Part shown: positions 46,568 to 59,823 of the stretch, in pieces
Numbering within the stretch: the stretch's first letter is position 1
Layout: each line of letters opens with the position of its first letter
From: Luscinia megarhynchos
Taxonomy: Eukaryota > Chordata > Aves > Passeriformes > Turdidae
Direction of reading: 5' to 3'
NCBI GenBank assembly: GCA_034336665.1
Contig: JAPFBE010000032.1
Coordinates: 2,046,001-2,110,000 of the forward strand
Length of the DNA stretch: 64,000 bases
Made by a program: the position numbers and the translations under genes
Notes under the pieces: generated by a model
Seen by the model: the letters and a program-made list of their open reading frames with translations, nothing else
What the model was told of the DNA's origin: nothing
Database searches by the model: none

Positions 46568-47268
46568 TGTGGCCAGAAATGTGTATTCGATCACCATCTG
46601 TTAAAACCGGGTGAGGCAGTGATTCCTTATCTCCATGGCACATACTATCTGCTTATGGGCCATCTTTAAGACAAGATGGGGCAATCACCTTTATCTTTTC
46701 CACAACCCATCCTCCCTCCAGGAAGATATCATCTGCTGCTGCCCCATTAAGTCCCACTGTATGACTGATAAAATTACATCATCCCATTGGGAGATGCTCC
46801 AGTCAGGGGGAGGAGCCAAGCCTTTGCTACCTAGATAAAAACAGAGCTTTTGGACATCAAGTTACTTTCTTTCCACTGGATTCCGGAGGAAAAGCCGGAC
46901 CTTTCCACATCATCTCTGGACCTTCAGAGGAAAACTGCATCCTTCTACAGGACCACTGCTTCAGCTGAACCACATCTGCCACTGCAGGAGGACTGTAGCC
47001 ACCATTTAATTGGACTGCTACCAACACCCTGACTGACGGGGTGTCAGGTTGTATTCTGACTCTGTCAGGGTTAGGATTGTTCTTTGTAATGCTGTATTTC
47101 TATTTTAATTTTCCTAGTAAAGAACTGTTATTCCTAATTCCCATATCTTTGCCTGAGACCCCCTTAATTTCAAATTTATAATAATTTGGAGGAAGGGGGT
47201 TTACATTCTCCATTTCAAAGAGAAGCTTCTGCCTTTATTGGCAGATACCTGTCCTTCAAACCAGGACA
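46568..47268 (+). mobile_element. Solo LTR, uninterrupted copy of the 27764 family
   Basis: It begins TGTGGCC and ends CAAACCAGGACA. It matches the two arms of the LTR at 27764-29233 without the inner insertion. TATA-like ctagataaaaac lies near 46832 and a poly(A)-like ctagtaaagaac near 47115. No flanking duplication is evident. Confidence 0.78.
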
Positions 47269-47649
47269 CAAAGCTACAGTCAAAACTGGCATTTGTTAGT
47301 ACATTGAAACACCTTCAGCTTTCTAAGGGAGTGCATGAAATCCATTAATCCTTTCAAAATTATTTTCATTATGATAGATAAGAGGAAAGGGCCACATGAT
47401 CCAAAGCTTCATGTGATTCTTTAATTGAGTAGGTGCTGGCATCAGCAACAAGGCAGTACATCAGAAAAACTGCTTTCAATAAAATAGCTAAGTATTCACA
47501 GAATCATATTGCAGATCTCCATTATGGCTCACACTAATCCATCCGTTAAGGATTTCCTAAAGTGGGTAAATAATACTGATGCCTTAAATTTTAGCTTTTA
47601 TATTTTTACAGATTCTGTACTGCATTGGTGTGTGACTCTGAACTTCCTA

Positions 47650-48045
47650 TAAAGTGTTAGCAAATTCTCTTCACAGTTTAGTTAGACCAAACAATCCTTT
47701 GCCAGTCTGAGAACCAAGGACACTGTTGCAGCTTCAGGCCCATAAAGTATAAACAACAGTGATTCAAGGAGAGCAATCTGGGAGGATGGGACTTCATAAC
47801 CTGAAGCTGTAATTGGACAATTAACCCCAATATGTAAATGGACCAAAACTTATAAAAGGGTGAAAACTCATGACCGTTTGTCCATCTTGGGTCCATCTTG
47901 GGTAGAGCCACAGCCGGGCTTTTGTACTGCCCAAGGTGTATCCTCTGAAGGCCTTTTAATAAACATCTACTTTACTCCTTTAACACTGTCTAGCCTCTGT
48001 TCCAGGTAGCCTCTGTAGGCATCAGTACTCTGGAGTAAAGCAGAC
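47650..48045 (+). mobile_element. Probable LTR
   Basis: TATA (cttataaaaggg, near 47848) and poly(A) signal (taataaacatc, near 47958) in LTR spacing, with a short tandem duplication (gtccatcttgg) near 47880-47900. Borders are approximate. Confidence 0.5.
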
Positions 48046-50416
48046 TCACTGAAAAGCTCCCCCACTTTAAGGCATTATTTTGATTAAGTCTCAATAAAAT
48101 GCCTGTCAAGCACTTCCATGTATGTTTGTCCGCCAAAAAAGATATTTTCAGTTAGCATTATAAATTATTATTTTGCATAACAGAAGCAGCAGGCAGCATC
48201 TCCAAGACATACAGCTCATCCTAGGAAGGGATAAAACAGACTTTAGGATACAGTGACTCCAATCATGTTTTCTGCAGTATTTGCGAAAAATCTTACTAAA
48301 ACATATATGAGATCAAACCACAATATGTTATAAAAACAATAATGTAGAAAAAAGTAGCAACACAAAATGAAAGAGGTGGAAGGTACTATGACAGACTTGG
48401 TGGATACTAAGCAGAAAAGCTCTATCAAACACCAGTGTTCCAAGAGCAATTTTTAGACTTGCTGCAGAAGTTTCAAGAATGAAGATGAGCCATGGAAGGG
48501 CTACCTAGGGATTGCTGTAGACAGAAAAACAGACACTACATGTAGGGTAGTCCAGGATGCATCTCTGTGGATTGAAATTAATTTTATCTTTAACATGCTT
48601 CTGTTGGTTTTAACATACATGTATAGGATTTACTTTTTCAATTGCTTTAAAGGGTCTGACAATAGATGGTTTTAAAAGCGAGGCAATTATCAGGAAGCTA
48701 GAGACAGAAATTTCACATTCGGGGTCACAACAGATGGGTAATGATTTCCCTGCCTATAGCCCTCCCAAACACAGTGCAGGAGACTACTTAGAGAGCAAAA
48801 AAACTTCAAACCTGACCTTTCTTTGCGACTGCAAGAACAGGTAAAGAAATGCAAACATATTTTTCCTGCAGCAGTGATAAATGTTGCAATTTCACAGTAA
48901 ATAAACATACCACGTGCACAAGAGGAAAAAAATAGGAATTCTGTGATGAAAAATAAGACAACTGAAAAATAAACGCTATAGTGATACAGCACTAAAATTA
49001 TCATAACTGCTCTACTCACCCAATCTAAACAACATCTTTTGGGTGTTTAGTTCTCAAACACCATACATTTTTCCAAAGTTACTGTGTGTTGCCTACAGAC
49101 AAGCACCTTTAATAGCTGCATGAGCTAGAGTGGTGCACAGGTTGATAAGCTCTGGAACCACATACTGCTTTCTAAAGAAAGGGAAAAGGCCAAGAAATAG
49201 TACAAATAAGAGAAAATATTGCAGAAAGGACAGAAGAGAACGCAGATTGACAAAGAGGCAACCAAAGGCAAATGACTGGCCTTTGATAATCTTTATCCAC
49301 ATAGTTCACACTTTGGTTTAATTACATGGATGTATACTGTTTTTTCCATTAATTCCTTTACCTGTTAATGTGCACAGGAAAACTATTCACCAAATATTAT
49401 TTGGTGTTTTTAAATCCTAAGATTCCATACAAGCTGAATTGAAAGGGTCAAGCACTCCCTTGAGAGGAAGGAGAATGAAGAAGAGCTAGGACACTGAGCA
49501 AAAGGACACTCAAGCCAACAGAGAAAGTTCTGCTTCTCAGGCTCGGTAACTGCTGAGGGAAAGTGTGATTTACAGAATAAAACTCTTTCCTGAGCAAAGG
49601 TGCCAAAACCCAGTCTGACAATAACCACTTTGCTCTATATACTGACTTAATAATAAATCTAAAAGAAGCTTGTACAACTGGGCCACCAGGCTATAGCAAG
49701 ACTGGAAGAGGGCTATTTGTCTCTCTTGTGAATCTGGGCTGTCAGGAGGGGGACAAGCAAGATCTACACAAGAACCAGAAATCTCCATAATGCTGTTAGA
49801 CACCATCAGGAAAAGTACTGATGTTCTGGCCTCAGCAACCAATGCACTGAAGTTCACCTGATGCACTTAAGCATTATCTTGTCACTGCCACATACAGAAA
49901 TGGGATGGGGTTTTTTTCCCCTCTCTACTCAATCCTCAGATATTCATCTAGCCAAGAGAATAGAAATCCATTAAATGCTCAGTGTATCCCAGAGTATGCA
50001 ATAGGTAGCAAGCACTGAAACATAGTCAGAATTGTCAAAGATCAAAAAGTCCATATTATATCTGACAGGATTTAAGAAAAACTGGTCTTACACCCTAAGA
50101 AAAATTATTAGAACACATAATTCAGTTTAAACTGCAATTTTACAAGAGTAATTTAGAGGGGGAAAAAAAGGGGGGGGGAGAAAAGAGTTTTGCTTTCAAC
50201 AGTGCTTGTTTTGCATCTTACACCTCATCAAATATAACACATTTTTCTTGGCTTTCTAAACATATTCCAAATTCTTTCTACTTCCTTCCTGCTGTAGTCC
50301 TTGTTTTTATCAGGTCTCAACACCCACTTCCCTTAAAACTCCCCAAATACCAAGGAAGACTCACTGCACTAGAGTTGAACAAAAAAATGTTATATGAAAT
50401 AAGGGACTTGCCAGAA
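48046..50416. other. Intron segment, no feature recognised
   Basis: 2.4 kb with a G run at 50170-50180. No gene or element could be supported. Confidence 0.45.
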
Positions 50417-52078
50417 CATAGAATCCTTAAAGTTGGAAAAGACCTCTAAGACCATCAAGTCCAACCGTTAACCTAACACTACCATCCATCTTCATCACTA
50501 AACCATGTCCCTAGGTGCCACATCCACACATCTTTTGAACACTTTCAGGGATGGTAATTCTACCACTTCCCTGGGCAGCCTGTTCCAGTGCCTGACCATC
50601 CTTTCAGTGAATAAATTTTTCCTAATATCCAATCTAAACATCCCCTGGTGCAACTTGAGGCCCTTTCCTCCTGTGCTGTCACTTGTTACCTGGGAGAAGA
50701 GACTGACCCTACCCCTTTCAAAAATATCCTTTTATGTAGTTGCAGAGACTGATAAGGTCTCCCCTCAGCCTCCTTATCTCCAGACTGAACAACTCCAGTT
50801 CCCTCAGATGCTTATCATAAGACCTGTTGTCTCTTAAGACTTGTTGTCTTGCCCTTTCACCAGTTTCATTGCTTTTCTCCGGACTCACTCCAACACCTCA
50901 ATGTTCTTATTGTCGTGAGGGACCCAGAACTGAACACAGTATTCGAGGTGTGGCCTCACCAGTGCTGAGTACAGGGAGACAATCACTTCCCTGGTCCTGC
51001 TGACCACATATTGCTGATACAGGCTGTCCTGGGGCGACGTTATGGTGCTTTTATACCCAATCATGTGTCCTGTTTATGCCTGGTATTATGTTCTGTGCTT
51101 TCAGGACTGACTCTGAAAGTGGTTTGTTTTGTCTGGTTATCAGCTGGCTCACCTCCCCCATGGTCTGTGCTTAGGAGAGGCTGGGCTTGCTCACTTGCTC
51201 GCTCGCTTGCTTGCTCGCTGGCTTGCTTGCTGGCTTGCTTACTTTTGCTTTTCCTTATTAGTTAGTTTAGCTAGGCAGTCCAATTCCTTTCCCTGGACTG
51301 TTTTTTTCTTTCTTTCTTTCCCTTTCCTGAATACCATCTGAACCTGTTCCGTAACAGGACCTGTGAAACACCAAGGAACACCGGGAGTTTGCATTTTGTA
51401 ATCTGCAGCAGTCATCCCCAGCGCCGGAGACCGATAACTGGCCGACCACTCGCAGGAGAGACTTTCTGAGTTTGTCATCCTCTCAGAGCGGTGAAAGAGT
51501 TTTTTTGTCATCTGGGACTGGTCAATTTTTTTTCTTGTGTTGGGGAGGGTATTGTTTGTTAAATAAACAGGTTTTTTCCACTTTTCTCTGAGGAAATTCT
51601 TCCCGAACCCGGTGGTGGGGGGAGGAGTCCTGGGAGTTTCTTTTCTGGGGGGTCCTTCTGGAGGTTTTCCCCAAATTTGCCCTAAACCAGGACACAGGCC
51701 AAGATGCCATTGGCCTTCTTGGCCAACTGGGCACATGCTGGCTCGTTAACCTGACTGTCAACCAACACCTCAAGGTCCTTTTCTACCAGGCAAACTTCCA
51801 TCCATTTTTTCCCAAGTCTGTAGCATTACATGGGGTTGTTGCGACCTGAGTGCATGACCCAGCAATTCACCTTGTTGAATCCCATAAAATTTGCCTTGGC
51901 CCATCAATATAGCGTGTCCAGATCCCTCTGTAGAGTCTTCCTATCCTTCAGCAGATCAACACTTGCACTAAACTTGGTGTTATCTGCAAACTTACTGAGG
52001 GTTCACCTGATCTCCTCATCTAGATAACCATTCAGTGTATTAAACAGAACTGGCACCAGTACTGAAACGTGGGGAACT
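50417..52078 (-). mobile_element. CR1 LINE split by an LTR
   Basis: The reversed terminus is at 50417 (agaatccttaaagttgg). The C-terminal region runs to 51024, resumes at 51695, and continues to about 52078 (the tacagggagacaatcactt and ggtgttatctgcaaac blocks typical of CR1). Confidence 0.9.
51025..51694 (+). mobile_element. Solo LTR inserted in CR1, exact duplication
   Basis: CAGGC at 51020-51024 and 51695-51699. It begins TGTCCTGGGGCGAC and ends CTAAACCAGGACA. Removing it restores the CR1 order (gatacaggccaagatgcc). It contains a GCTT/GCTC tetranucleotide tract near 51185-51240. Confidence 0.92.
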
Positions 52079-53999
52079 TGCATCTTTTTTGTCATGTTTC
52101 TGATATAACCTCAAATTCCTAAAGTTGGCCAGGGTTGAGTTTTCATAAAAATAGTCCTTTCTATTTGCATCAAAATGACGTTTGCTTTAGAAATAAAGCT
52201 CAGTCTGGTCAAATATATAAAACACAATGGATGTACCAACATTTTAAAAAGTTAAATGAAAACATTAGTTTACAAAGACTGGACCTACCTGATTCTATAA
52301 TTCTCATATTAGTCTATGGGTCAAGAACAAGTCTAACATGATAAAAACAAAATGCAAAATAGAAAAATTATCTTAACACTTAAGTATTTAGACATAATTC
52401 CTAGTCTCAGATACAGAAAGGAAAAAGATATGCATATAGTGCAGCTCTCCCCTCAAAAGGCTCAAAGCACCTTTGACAGCATTAAGGTTTGCTGCAACAT
52501 ATACTTATGCAGTCAATTGAAACTGCCAATTCACTGGCTTTGCCCTGAAGTCTTCTTTCAGGAAATATACAATATCCAGTAATAAGTGCACTTTGAAAAA
52601 TTAGTAACATTAAATGACAAGCAATAGCATACGTGTTAAGAGTTCCTAAAATAAAAGGACATATATCTGTGCAAGTATTACATATCAGCTGAGCAGCCCC
52701 ATCTATACTTGCTTACTCAAACCAGCAATTTTAAGGTAATACAAGTTATTCAGATTACCAGGGGGAAGAAAGATGACCAAATCTCTCCCTATTCCCCTCC
52801 TCCCAAACACCAATATGTTCTAATGCTCATGTTCATAACAATAAATATCTCTGACATTTAAACATTAAACCTTTCTTCCTCCTCTCCCATTTAAAACAGA
52901 TATGTTCAAGACACCAGATTTTGATTGCCCTGCAGTAAGTCCATTCATCTAGATGACACTAAAGAGACAGCAAATGCATACTTTCACGCTTTGTTTTCAG
53001 AAAGAAAAAACACTTTTTAGTCTTATACAAGAGAAAGTATATTAAGACGATTAACTCCAAAGCTTCCAATAAAGGCAAGTGGACATTAAATTAAATAAGC
53101 AAGAGGTAACCAAAGTCTTACTGTTCTGTTTTTAAAAGAATTTTCCTTTTCAAAGTCTCCCACAGCCCTTTAGAGTCAACTCCTGCAGTTATTCTCTTTT
53201 TTGGGAGGGACATGGGGAGGGGGGGTGACAAAAGAACAAAAAAAGCCAGGAAGGACTTTGAACAACATTACCTATGTTGAATGTTACTAACTATCATGGC
53301 TGAGCAGCACATACTCCCTTTGGCTAGGGAGCAAATGTTCTGTTACAATCAACTCAATGTTTCACTCTAATGAAAGCTCACTGAAGCAAACACACCCCTT
53401 ACCAAGTCTTTTAGAAAAGGGGGAAAAAAAGAGACTTCATTTGGTAGATGAGGCAGAGTATGAGATTTTTCTATTAAACTGTTAATGCACAGCACTGTTT
53501 GAGCTAATGAGTAATACTTCTGATTAAACAGTATGCATATATATTTGGTACCTGTCAACTTTTACCATTTAACCACTCACTGCTTCCACATTGCATGTCT
53601 GTACTTTCTGTTCTTGATACAAAGAACAGCACTTACTCTGATTTGAAGAGGCATTTGCCACTAAAGTCAAGCTTAGCACAGGTGTCTCAAAAAAAAAAAA
53701 TAATGTTTTCAGGAAGATTGTGCAAAAATGTACTGCCACTGCCACAGAGAGCTTGATTCCTAGAGCTACCATGAAAGAGATATATTGCATTTAGCCAAGA
53801 AATTCAGTGATTTTGAATTTTGTAAGGAGCAGTACCAAAATTAGTTAAGAAATCTGGTTTTGCAACTTTGTTATTTTCGTTTCTATAATTCTGTTATTTT
53901 AGCTGCTTTTAGTTTTAATCAGTGGTTAACTTTGTTTTAATTAAATAAGACATATTATGGGAAGGAACAAGGCTTAGACTCTGATAAATGTACTGCACC
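52079..53999. other. Intron segment, no feature recognised
   Basis: 1.9 kb of AT-rich intron with a G-rich spot at 53213-53226 and a short A run at 53689. Nothing else is recognised. Confidence 0.45.
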
Positions 54000-54450
54000 T
54001 GTACTAAGGGAGATTGCTACATCCCAGAAGCTTCAATCAAAAGGTATTGTTTTAACTAGAGGAGCCTCACAGTTATTTTATAACTAGACATAGATTAGAT
54101 GTCTAAGTAAACAATCAGAACAATAAGATAATAAATGGAACACCATAAAAAGGAAAAGTGCATGCGTGAGGCTTGAAAGGTGATCTGGAGGGCGGCATGA
54201 CAAAAATAAAGGTGATGAAGAAAAAGGAGACACATCCTCACACTCCTCCTCAAAATTACCAGAAAAGGACACTAGATGGCAGTATTGCTTCATAGAAGAA
54301 CAGCAAGACATAGACCTGTATCTGATGAAATAGTAGAAGGAGGGGGTAAAAGGTGTAGTGTATATAAACCCTGGAAAGTTTTTGCTTTGTTGGACATTCT
54401 TGGCAAATAAATGACCGTTTGTCTCTGATTTCTGGCCAGAATCGTTATTA
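54000..54450 (+). mobile_element. Possible LTR
   Basis: TATA (gtatataaacc, near 54361) and poly(A) signal (caaataaatgac, near 54404), followed by an LTR-like U5. Both borders are uncertain. Confidence 0.45.
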
Positions 54451-55169
54451 GCAATGTTAATTCAAAAACTCCTAAGTTGTTGAATTTCAAGCTTTTTGGC
54501 TTAGCCCTTTGTTTTATCATGTAAAATTCTGCCAGTTACAAGCACTGACATTCCCTTTATTTCTATGAAATAAAAATAAGAAAATGATCTACCACAGTTG
54601 CTTCCAAAAGGTGAATTAATAACACCTTTGAGTTTACTACAAGAATTCCAGTTGTTTATAGAAATGAGACCCATTATTTACTGCATGGCCAATTGTATGT
54701 TGAGTCTGGTATCTTAGTTCCAGCCCCCTCAAGACCCAGCATTAGACTTGGTACTAAGTTTACTTCAGCCATATACATTGCACTTCATTAAATAGCAGTG
54801 CAAATATATTGATTGACATACACTTAACAGCTTAGCAGAAGTGTCACAAGCTTTTCATGCTATATGATATTGAGTCAGCACTTTTCAAAGTAGTTTTTGT
54901 TTTTGTGGGGGTGTTGTGGTTATTTTCACTTGTATGGGGTTTTGTTTGTGTTGTTTTTGCGTATGTCCCCATGGTATTCCACCCACAAGGCAATGCTCTG
55001 CTTACTTGCATTTTGGCCTGTAATTTTCAGGCATTCTTTAGACAGTTCAGAACAGCCCGGGTTACCAATCTGGCTATATGGTGATCAAAAAGTTACTTAG
55101 AACTTTAAATACATTTGAAGCTTCAGTCAATTAATATACTTAGGTAATTCAAGGGAAAGATAGCAGTAT
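54451..55169. other. Intron segment, no feature recognised
   Basis: No element recognised. A GT-rich stretch lies at 54895-54960. Confidence 0.4.
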
Positions 55170-55522
55170 AGTAGGACCCATAGCTGGTCTGTGGGTTAGA
55201 GAGGGTTAAGGAATGAGATTTATTTTGAGAAGTATTCTCTGACCAAGACTGTTCGCATGGAGACCAAAAAGAGAGGAAGGAATAAGAAGATAATCAGGGA
55301 AGAAAACCCTGCAGCTGTGGAAAGTATTTTTAGAAAAGCCCTGGGAAGAACAGAGGTGGAGATTTTTCCGCCAATGATCGTTATGTTGATTTATTGTAGC
55401 CAATGAAGAAAGTGTAAACTGTGTAGAGGGTATAAAAGACAGCATGCTGTTGTAATAAACAGATTTAGCTTTCTGAAATGTAGTGTGCCTTTTTGTATGT
55501 CGTGCCTGCTTTTACAGCGACA
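55170..55522 (+). mobile_element. Probable LTR ending CAGCGACA
   Basis: TATA (gggtataaaagac, near 55428), poly(A) signal (gtaataaacag, near 55452), and the end ttttacagcgaca at 55522. This is the same ending as the LTR at 43289. Confidence 0.6.
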
Positions 55523-56338
55523 GTAAATACCTTAAGTTCACTACCATTTGGGGACAGAGGTTTAAAATAATAGTTTAAGACCTCTACTGGGATTATAAAG
55601 ACTATCTGTTAATGCTCTGACTAGATGAAGGAGACTCCAGCTTTCATGGACACAAAAAATTAAAATTATCTTAAGTCCACATATGTATACCACTTCAGAA
55701 TCAGAGAAGCAACTCCCAACAGAATAACAAGAAAGCTCAGCTAATAATCAAGTTAGAGCTAAATGATCTAGCCTTTCCTCAGCCAGCTGGTCTCCATTCT
55801 GACCATTCTTTAGAAAGAAATAGATCAATTAGCACAATCATTAAAGAAATTGAACCAAACCCAGGCAGCAGAAATAATTATTTATGGAAAGAAAACAAAA
55901 TCCAAGACAGCAGAGCTGGAAAGACTAAAGTTAATGGAAGACAACCAAAAATTTAACACTTGTGCGCATCAGGGAAAAATTATATTTAAGGTTGATTTGG
56001 TTATAGGAAATATTCTACTGCATAAGTACAGGAAAGATAACAATCTGCAGATAGTTCTAGACATGAATCAGATTTAGTAGCTTTTGAGCAGAATAATAAA
56101 AAAAATAATGCTGTTGCAATACAGGGTAGTTTACAAGACCCAGAAAATAATGCTATATTCAACACCTGTGAGACCCTCTGTAGGAATAGTGAATCCAATT
56201 TTGGTGCTACTCAGGAGCAGGAAATTCAAAAGTGTCATATGTCAAGCAAGCAAGGCAAAAGGCCAGCTTGGCTCAGCAGGGATCTCCTCCTAGAACTTAG
56301 GTGGAAAAGGAAAGTTGTCCTAGGTAACAATGTAAAGA
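55523..56338. other. Intron segment, no feature recognised
   Basis: About 800 bases without a gene. 56001-56330 has faint similarity to CR1 style text (gtttacaagacccagaa) but is too weak to call. Confidence 0.4.
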
Positions 56339-56867
56339 TGTGCCCAAAAGTATGTATTCTATCACAGTCAGCTGAAACCAGGTGGGGCAGTGATTCTTAT
56401 CTCTGTGGGATTTATCCTCTGCTAATGGGCCATCTGTTAAAACCAGGTGGGGCAATGTTCTTTATCTTTCCCACAACCCATCCTTCCTCCAGGAAGATAT
56501 CTTCTGTTAATGGGCCATTGAGTCCCACTGCATGACTGATAAAATTACATCATCCCATTGGGAGATGCTCCAGCCAGGGGGAGGAGCCAAATATTTCCTA
56601 CCTAGATAAAAACTGAGGTTTGGAACACCAAGGCAGCCCTTACCCACTGGTTTACAGAGGACAACACCTGTCAGACCTTTCTACAGAATCACTACTTCAA
56701 CAAGACCACTTTATCGGGACTGCTACCACCACCCTAACTAGTGGGGTGTCAGGTTGTATTCAGACTCTGTCAGTGGTTTTTCTTTTATACTATTGGATGT
56801 ATTTTATTTTTCTCTTTTTTTCTAATTAAATTGTATTTCTGACTGGTTTTGCTTTCAAACCATTACA
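56339..56867 (+). mobile_element. Solo LTR, 27764 family
   Basis: It begins TGTGCCC and ends AACCATTACA. The flanks are AAAGA and AAAGT, a 5-base duplication with one change. It shares the ccaggaagatat and ctagataaaa blocks with the copies at 27764 and 46568. Its 3' third is diverged. Confidence 0.78.
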
Positions 56868-57599
56868 AAAGTATATAGGTATTGGGAGAAAGGACAGGTG
56901 ACATGGGAGGACTACACATATGCTATTCAGCACAGTAGGAAAAAAAAAATTGTGGGGATAAAGCACCATTAGGGTTCAAGATGGCCAACACTGTGAAGGA
57001 CAGCAAAAAGGACTTTTTAATATGGTAACAGCAAAAGGAGAATCAGAGATAACATTGGTCTGTGGCTTGATGAGTTCAGTCACCTCACAAAAAAGCCCAC
57101 AGTCAAAGCAGAGACATTTACTGCTTTCTTCACCTCTATCTTCCATACCAATGATGGGCTCTGGAATCCTCAGAGCCCTGAGCTGGAGGACCATGACTGT
57201 GAGAATGACAAACTTCCAGTCAACCCTGAAACTGTGCAGGATCTGCTGCTCCAGTTGGATTCCTATAAGTCTATGGGACCTGATGAGATTCATGCAAAAA
57301 TGCTCAAAGAGCTGGCTGATGTAATTGCAAAATCTCTCTCAGTGATTTCTCAATGGCCTTGGGAAAACAGAGAGGTCCCAGTTAACTGGACTCTGGGTAA
57401 CATTGGCCCAATTTTCAAGGACAAGTGAGATGACCCTGGTAAGTTCAGGCCTGTTAGTTTCACTTCAGTGTCTGGCAAAATTATGGAGAAGTTTATTCTG
57501 GCAGTTATTGAAAAACACTTGAGACATAATGCAGTCATTGTTCACAGCCCGCATGAGTTCATGAGGGGAAAGTTCTACTTAATTAACTGAATTTCCTTT

Positions 57600-59035
57600 T
57601 GTCCTGAGTTGATTCATAATGGCATTGTATTCCATATTAATCTGTGCCCTTAAAAATTGTTACTGCATGTTTAAGAAATGTCAGCCAGGGACCTTGGGGG
57701 GGGAGGGGTGTTGCTATGCGTTGGTATTTTTAAAATTTTTCTGCACAAGTTTTTCGCAGCTTTTTTCGCAGCATGGTATTTGCGCCACTGTCTACTTGGT
57801 CTTTGTTCAGGCAAAGGCTTTTCTTTACTTTTCCTTTTTTTTTTCCCCGGCTTTGGAGAAACAGCAGTAGCACTCTTTGAACTGCCTTAAGGGCGAATTC
57901 CACATCTGCCTGTCCAAAACCAGAGGCATCGTGTTGACAGGAGCAGAGCAGAGCAGCCCTGATCCAGCCCAAGTCACTGTCGAACTCGTGGACCCAGGGA
58001 GAGGAAATACCAAGTGGCTCCAGCCAAGCTGCTTCACCTGTCATGCCCGCTTTGCTGTGCCTTGGTGTGGGGAAGCTCTTCATCTGCTGCTGGAACTGCT
58101 CCTTGAGACTTCTGACTTTCCAAGGGGGATGTGATGCCTTCTTGTCTCTTTTGTCCTGCAAAGTCCAAGGTTGTCCCTGCTAGGCCCTGTAATAGGAACA
58201 TGTATTTCTGGCATTTTGGGTCTCTCTTTGTTCCAGTGGGGTTGTGGGATTTAGCAGTTTGATACCTAGCAGTTATTTACTTTTCCCCCTCTGCTTGTTG
58301 GCATTCTGTTTGTCCATAAACGGTTATTTGTCCACTTTTATGTATATTAGTATTCATCCCTGTCTTGATTTGAGATAAATTGAGAGGAAATGTCCTGCAA
58401 TGAACGTGTCCTCTAATAAAAGGCAGGTTTCAGCAACCCCTTTCCAGGTGTGGAATGAATTTTCCTTGGAGGAAAGTGAAAAAAAAACCTGTTTATTTAA
58501 CAACCAGGGTGCTCACAGGAATGAGAAAGAATGAATAATGTTGAAAAAAAAAACTCTCAGAGTCCTTTTTGTAGGTGTGGGTCAACTCTCTCTGGGATCC
58601 AGAGCTGGCCTCCAGGCTGGTGTGGGGGGGCCCCCCGGTGATGCTCTGGTGTTTCGGACCAGAGAAAAGCTGAACAGTTCCAGAAGAAGTCACAGTCCCA
58701 AGAAAAACTTCTTGACTCAGCTAACTAAAAAACTACCTAAAAAGCAAAAGAAAAACTCTCCATCTCTCCACAGAAAGAAAAGCCGAGAGAGCTGGAAAAA
58801 ATGAACAAGTTATCTGTTTTGAATACAGGCGCTGAAAGAATTCCACTGCCTTCCCCCCCCCCACGAACTTAAAGCTACAGGACTCATGTCTGGGCATAGA
58901 GCAGATGACAGGGGATACAGCATCATCTAGTCACCCCAGGACAGTCCCTTACTGGTGGAAAGGGATTGTTGGAACCCTTAACAGGAGACAACTCATTCCA
59001 GAGTGTTCTCCTCTAAATTGTCTCAAATCAAGACA
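57600..59035 (+). mobile_element. LTR inserted in CR1, carrying a second LTR
   Basis: CCTTT at 57595-57599 and 59036-59040. It begins TGTCCTGAGTTG and ends GTCTCAAATCAAGACA. It includes the nested element at 58361-58943. Without that it is about 850 bases long. The open frames inside have no known domain. Confidence 0.9.
58361..58943 (-). mobile_element. LTR nested inside an LTR
   Basis: On the plus strand it starts TGTCTTGATTTGAG and ends CACCCCAGGACA. The flanks are ATCCC and GTCCC, a 5-base duplication with one change. In sense it begins TGTCCTGGGGTGAC, the same family as 45314-45930, opposite in orientation to its host LTR. Confidence 0.87.
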
Positions 59036-59823
59036 CCTTTTATGACAAGGCCACCTATCTAGTTGACCTAGGGAAGCCAGTAGATGTGGGGTATTTTGGA
59101 TTTTAGCAAAGCTTTTGGTACCATTTTTCACTGCATGCTTCTGGAAAAAATGTCCAGCATAAACCTAGACAAGTCCATAAAAGGTTGTGTGAGCAAATGG
59201 CTGATGGGTCAGGCTCAAAGAGTTATAGTAGATGGGGTTACATCAGGCTGGAAGCCAGATACCAGCAGGGTTTCTCAGGGCTTAATTTTAGGGCCAGTGC
59301 TTTTTATTGTTTTTATAAATGATGTGGACACAGGAATCTACTGAACATTAAGTTTGCTAATGATACTAAATTAGGAGCTATGGACTCTCTCAAGGGTGGA
59401 GGCATTACAGAGAGATCTAGACAGACTAGAGAGTTGTGCAACCACCAACCATATGAAATTTAACAAGAGCAAGAGCCAGATTCTCCGTCTGGGATGTGGT
59501 AATCCTGGTTATACACACAAATACAAAAACAAGAGGCTGGAGAGCAACCCCATGGAAAGAGATCTGTGGATTTGGGTTAAGGGCAAGTTGAACATGAGTC
59601 AACAGTGTGCCCTGGCAGCCAAAAGGGCCAACCAGGTCCTGGGGTGCATCAGGCACAGCATCCCCAGATGGTAAAGAGAGGTGACTGTTCTTCTCTACTC
59701 TGCATTGGCATGGTCTCACCTTGAGTACTGTGTGCAGTTTTATGTTCCTCAATATAAGAAGGATATAAAGCTATTAGAGAGCATCCAAAGGACAGCTATG
59801 AAGATGGTGAATGGTCTAGAGAG

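Larger units (their letters stand above)
56958..59823 (+). mobile_element. CR1 LINE interrupted by nested LTRs
   Basis: The first arm, 56958-57599, covers the endonuclease-RT linker and RT start (DPDEIHAKMLKELADVI). The second arm, 59036-59823, resumes in the RT (LEKMSSINLDKS, GPVLFIVFINDVD). The join is exact at tttccttt/tatgac. The second arm is cut by another LTR at 59824. The frame is broken. Confidence 0.92.

Noticed and set aside
51239..51736. 165-residue minus-strand frame
   Set aside because: It lies antisense across a solo LTR and into CR1, crossing the exact insertion junction.
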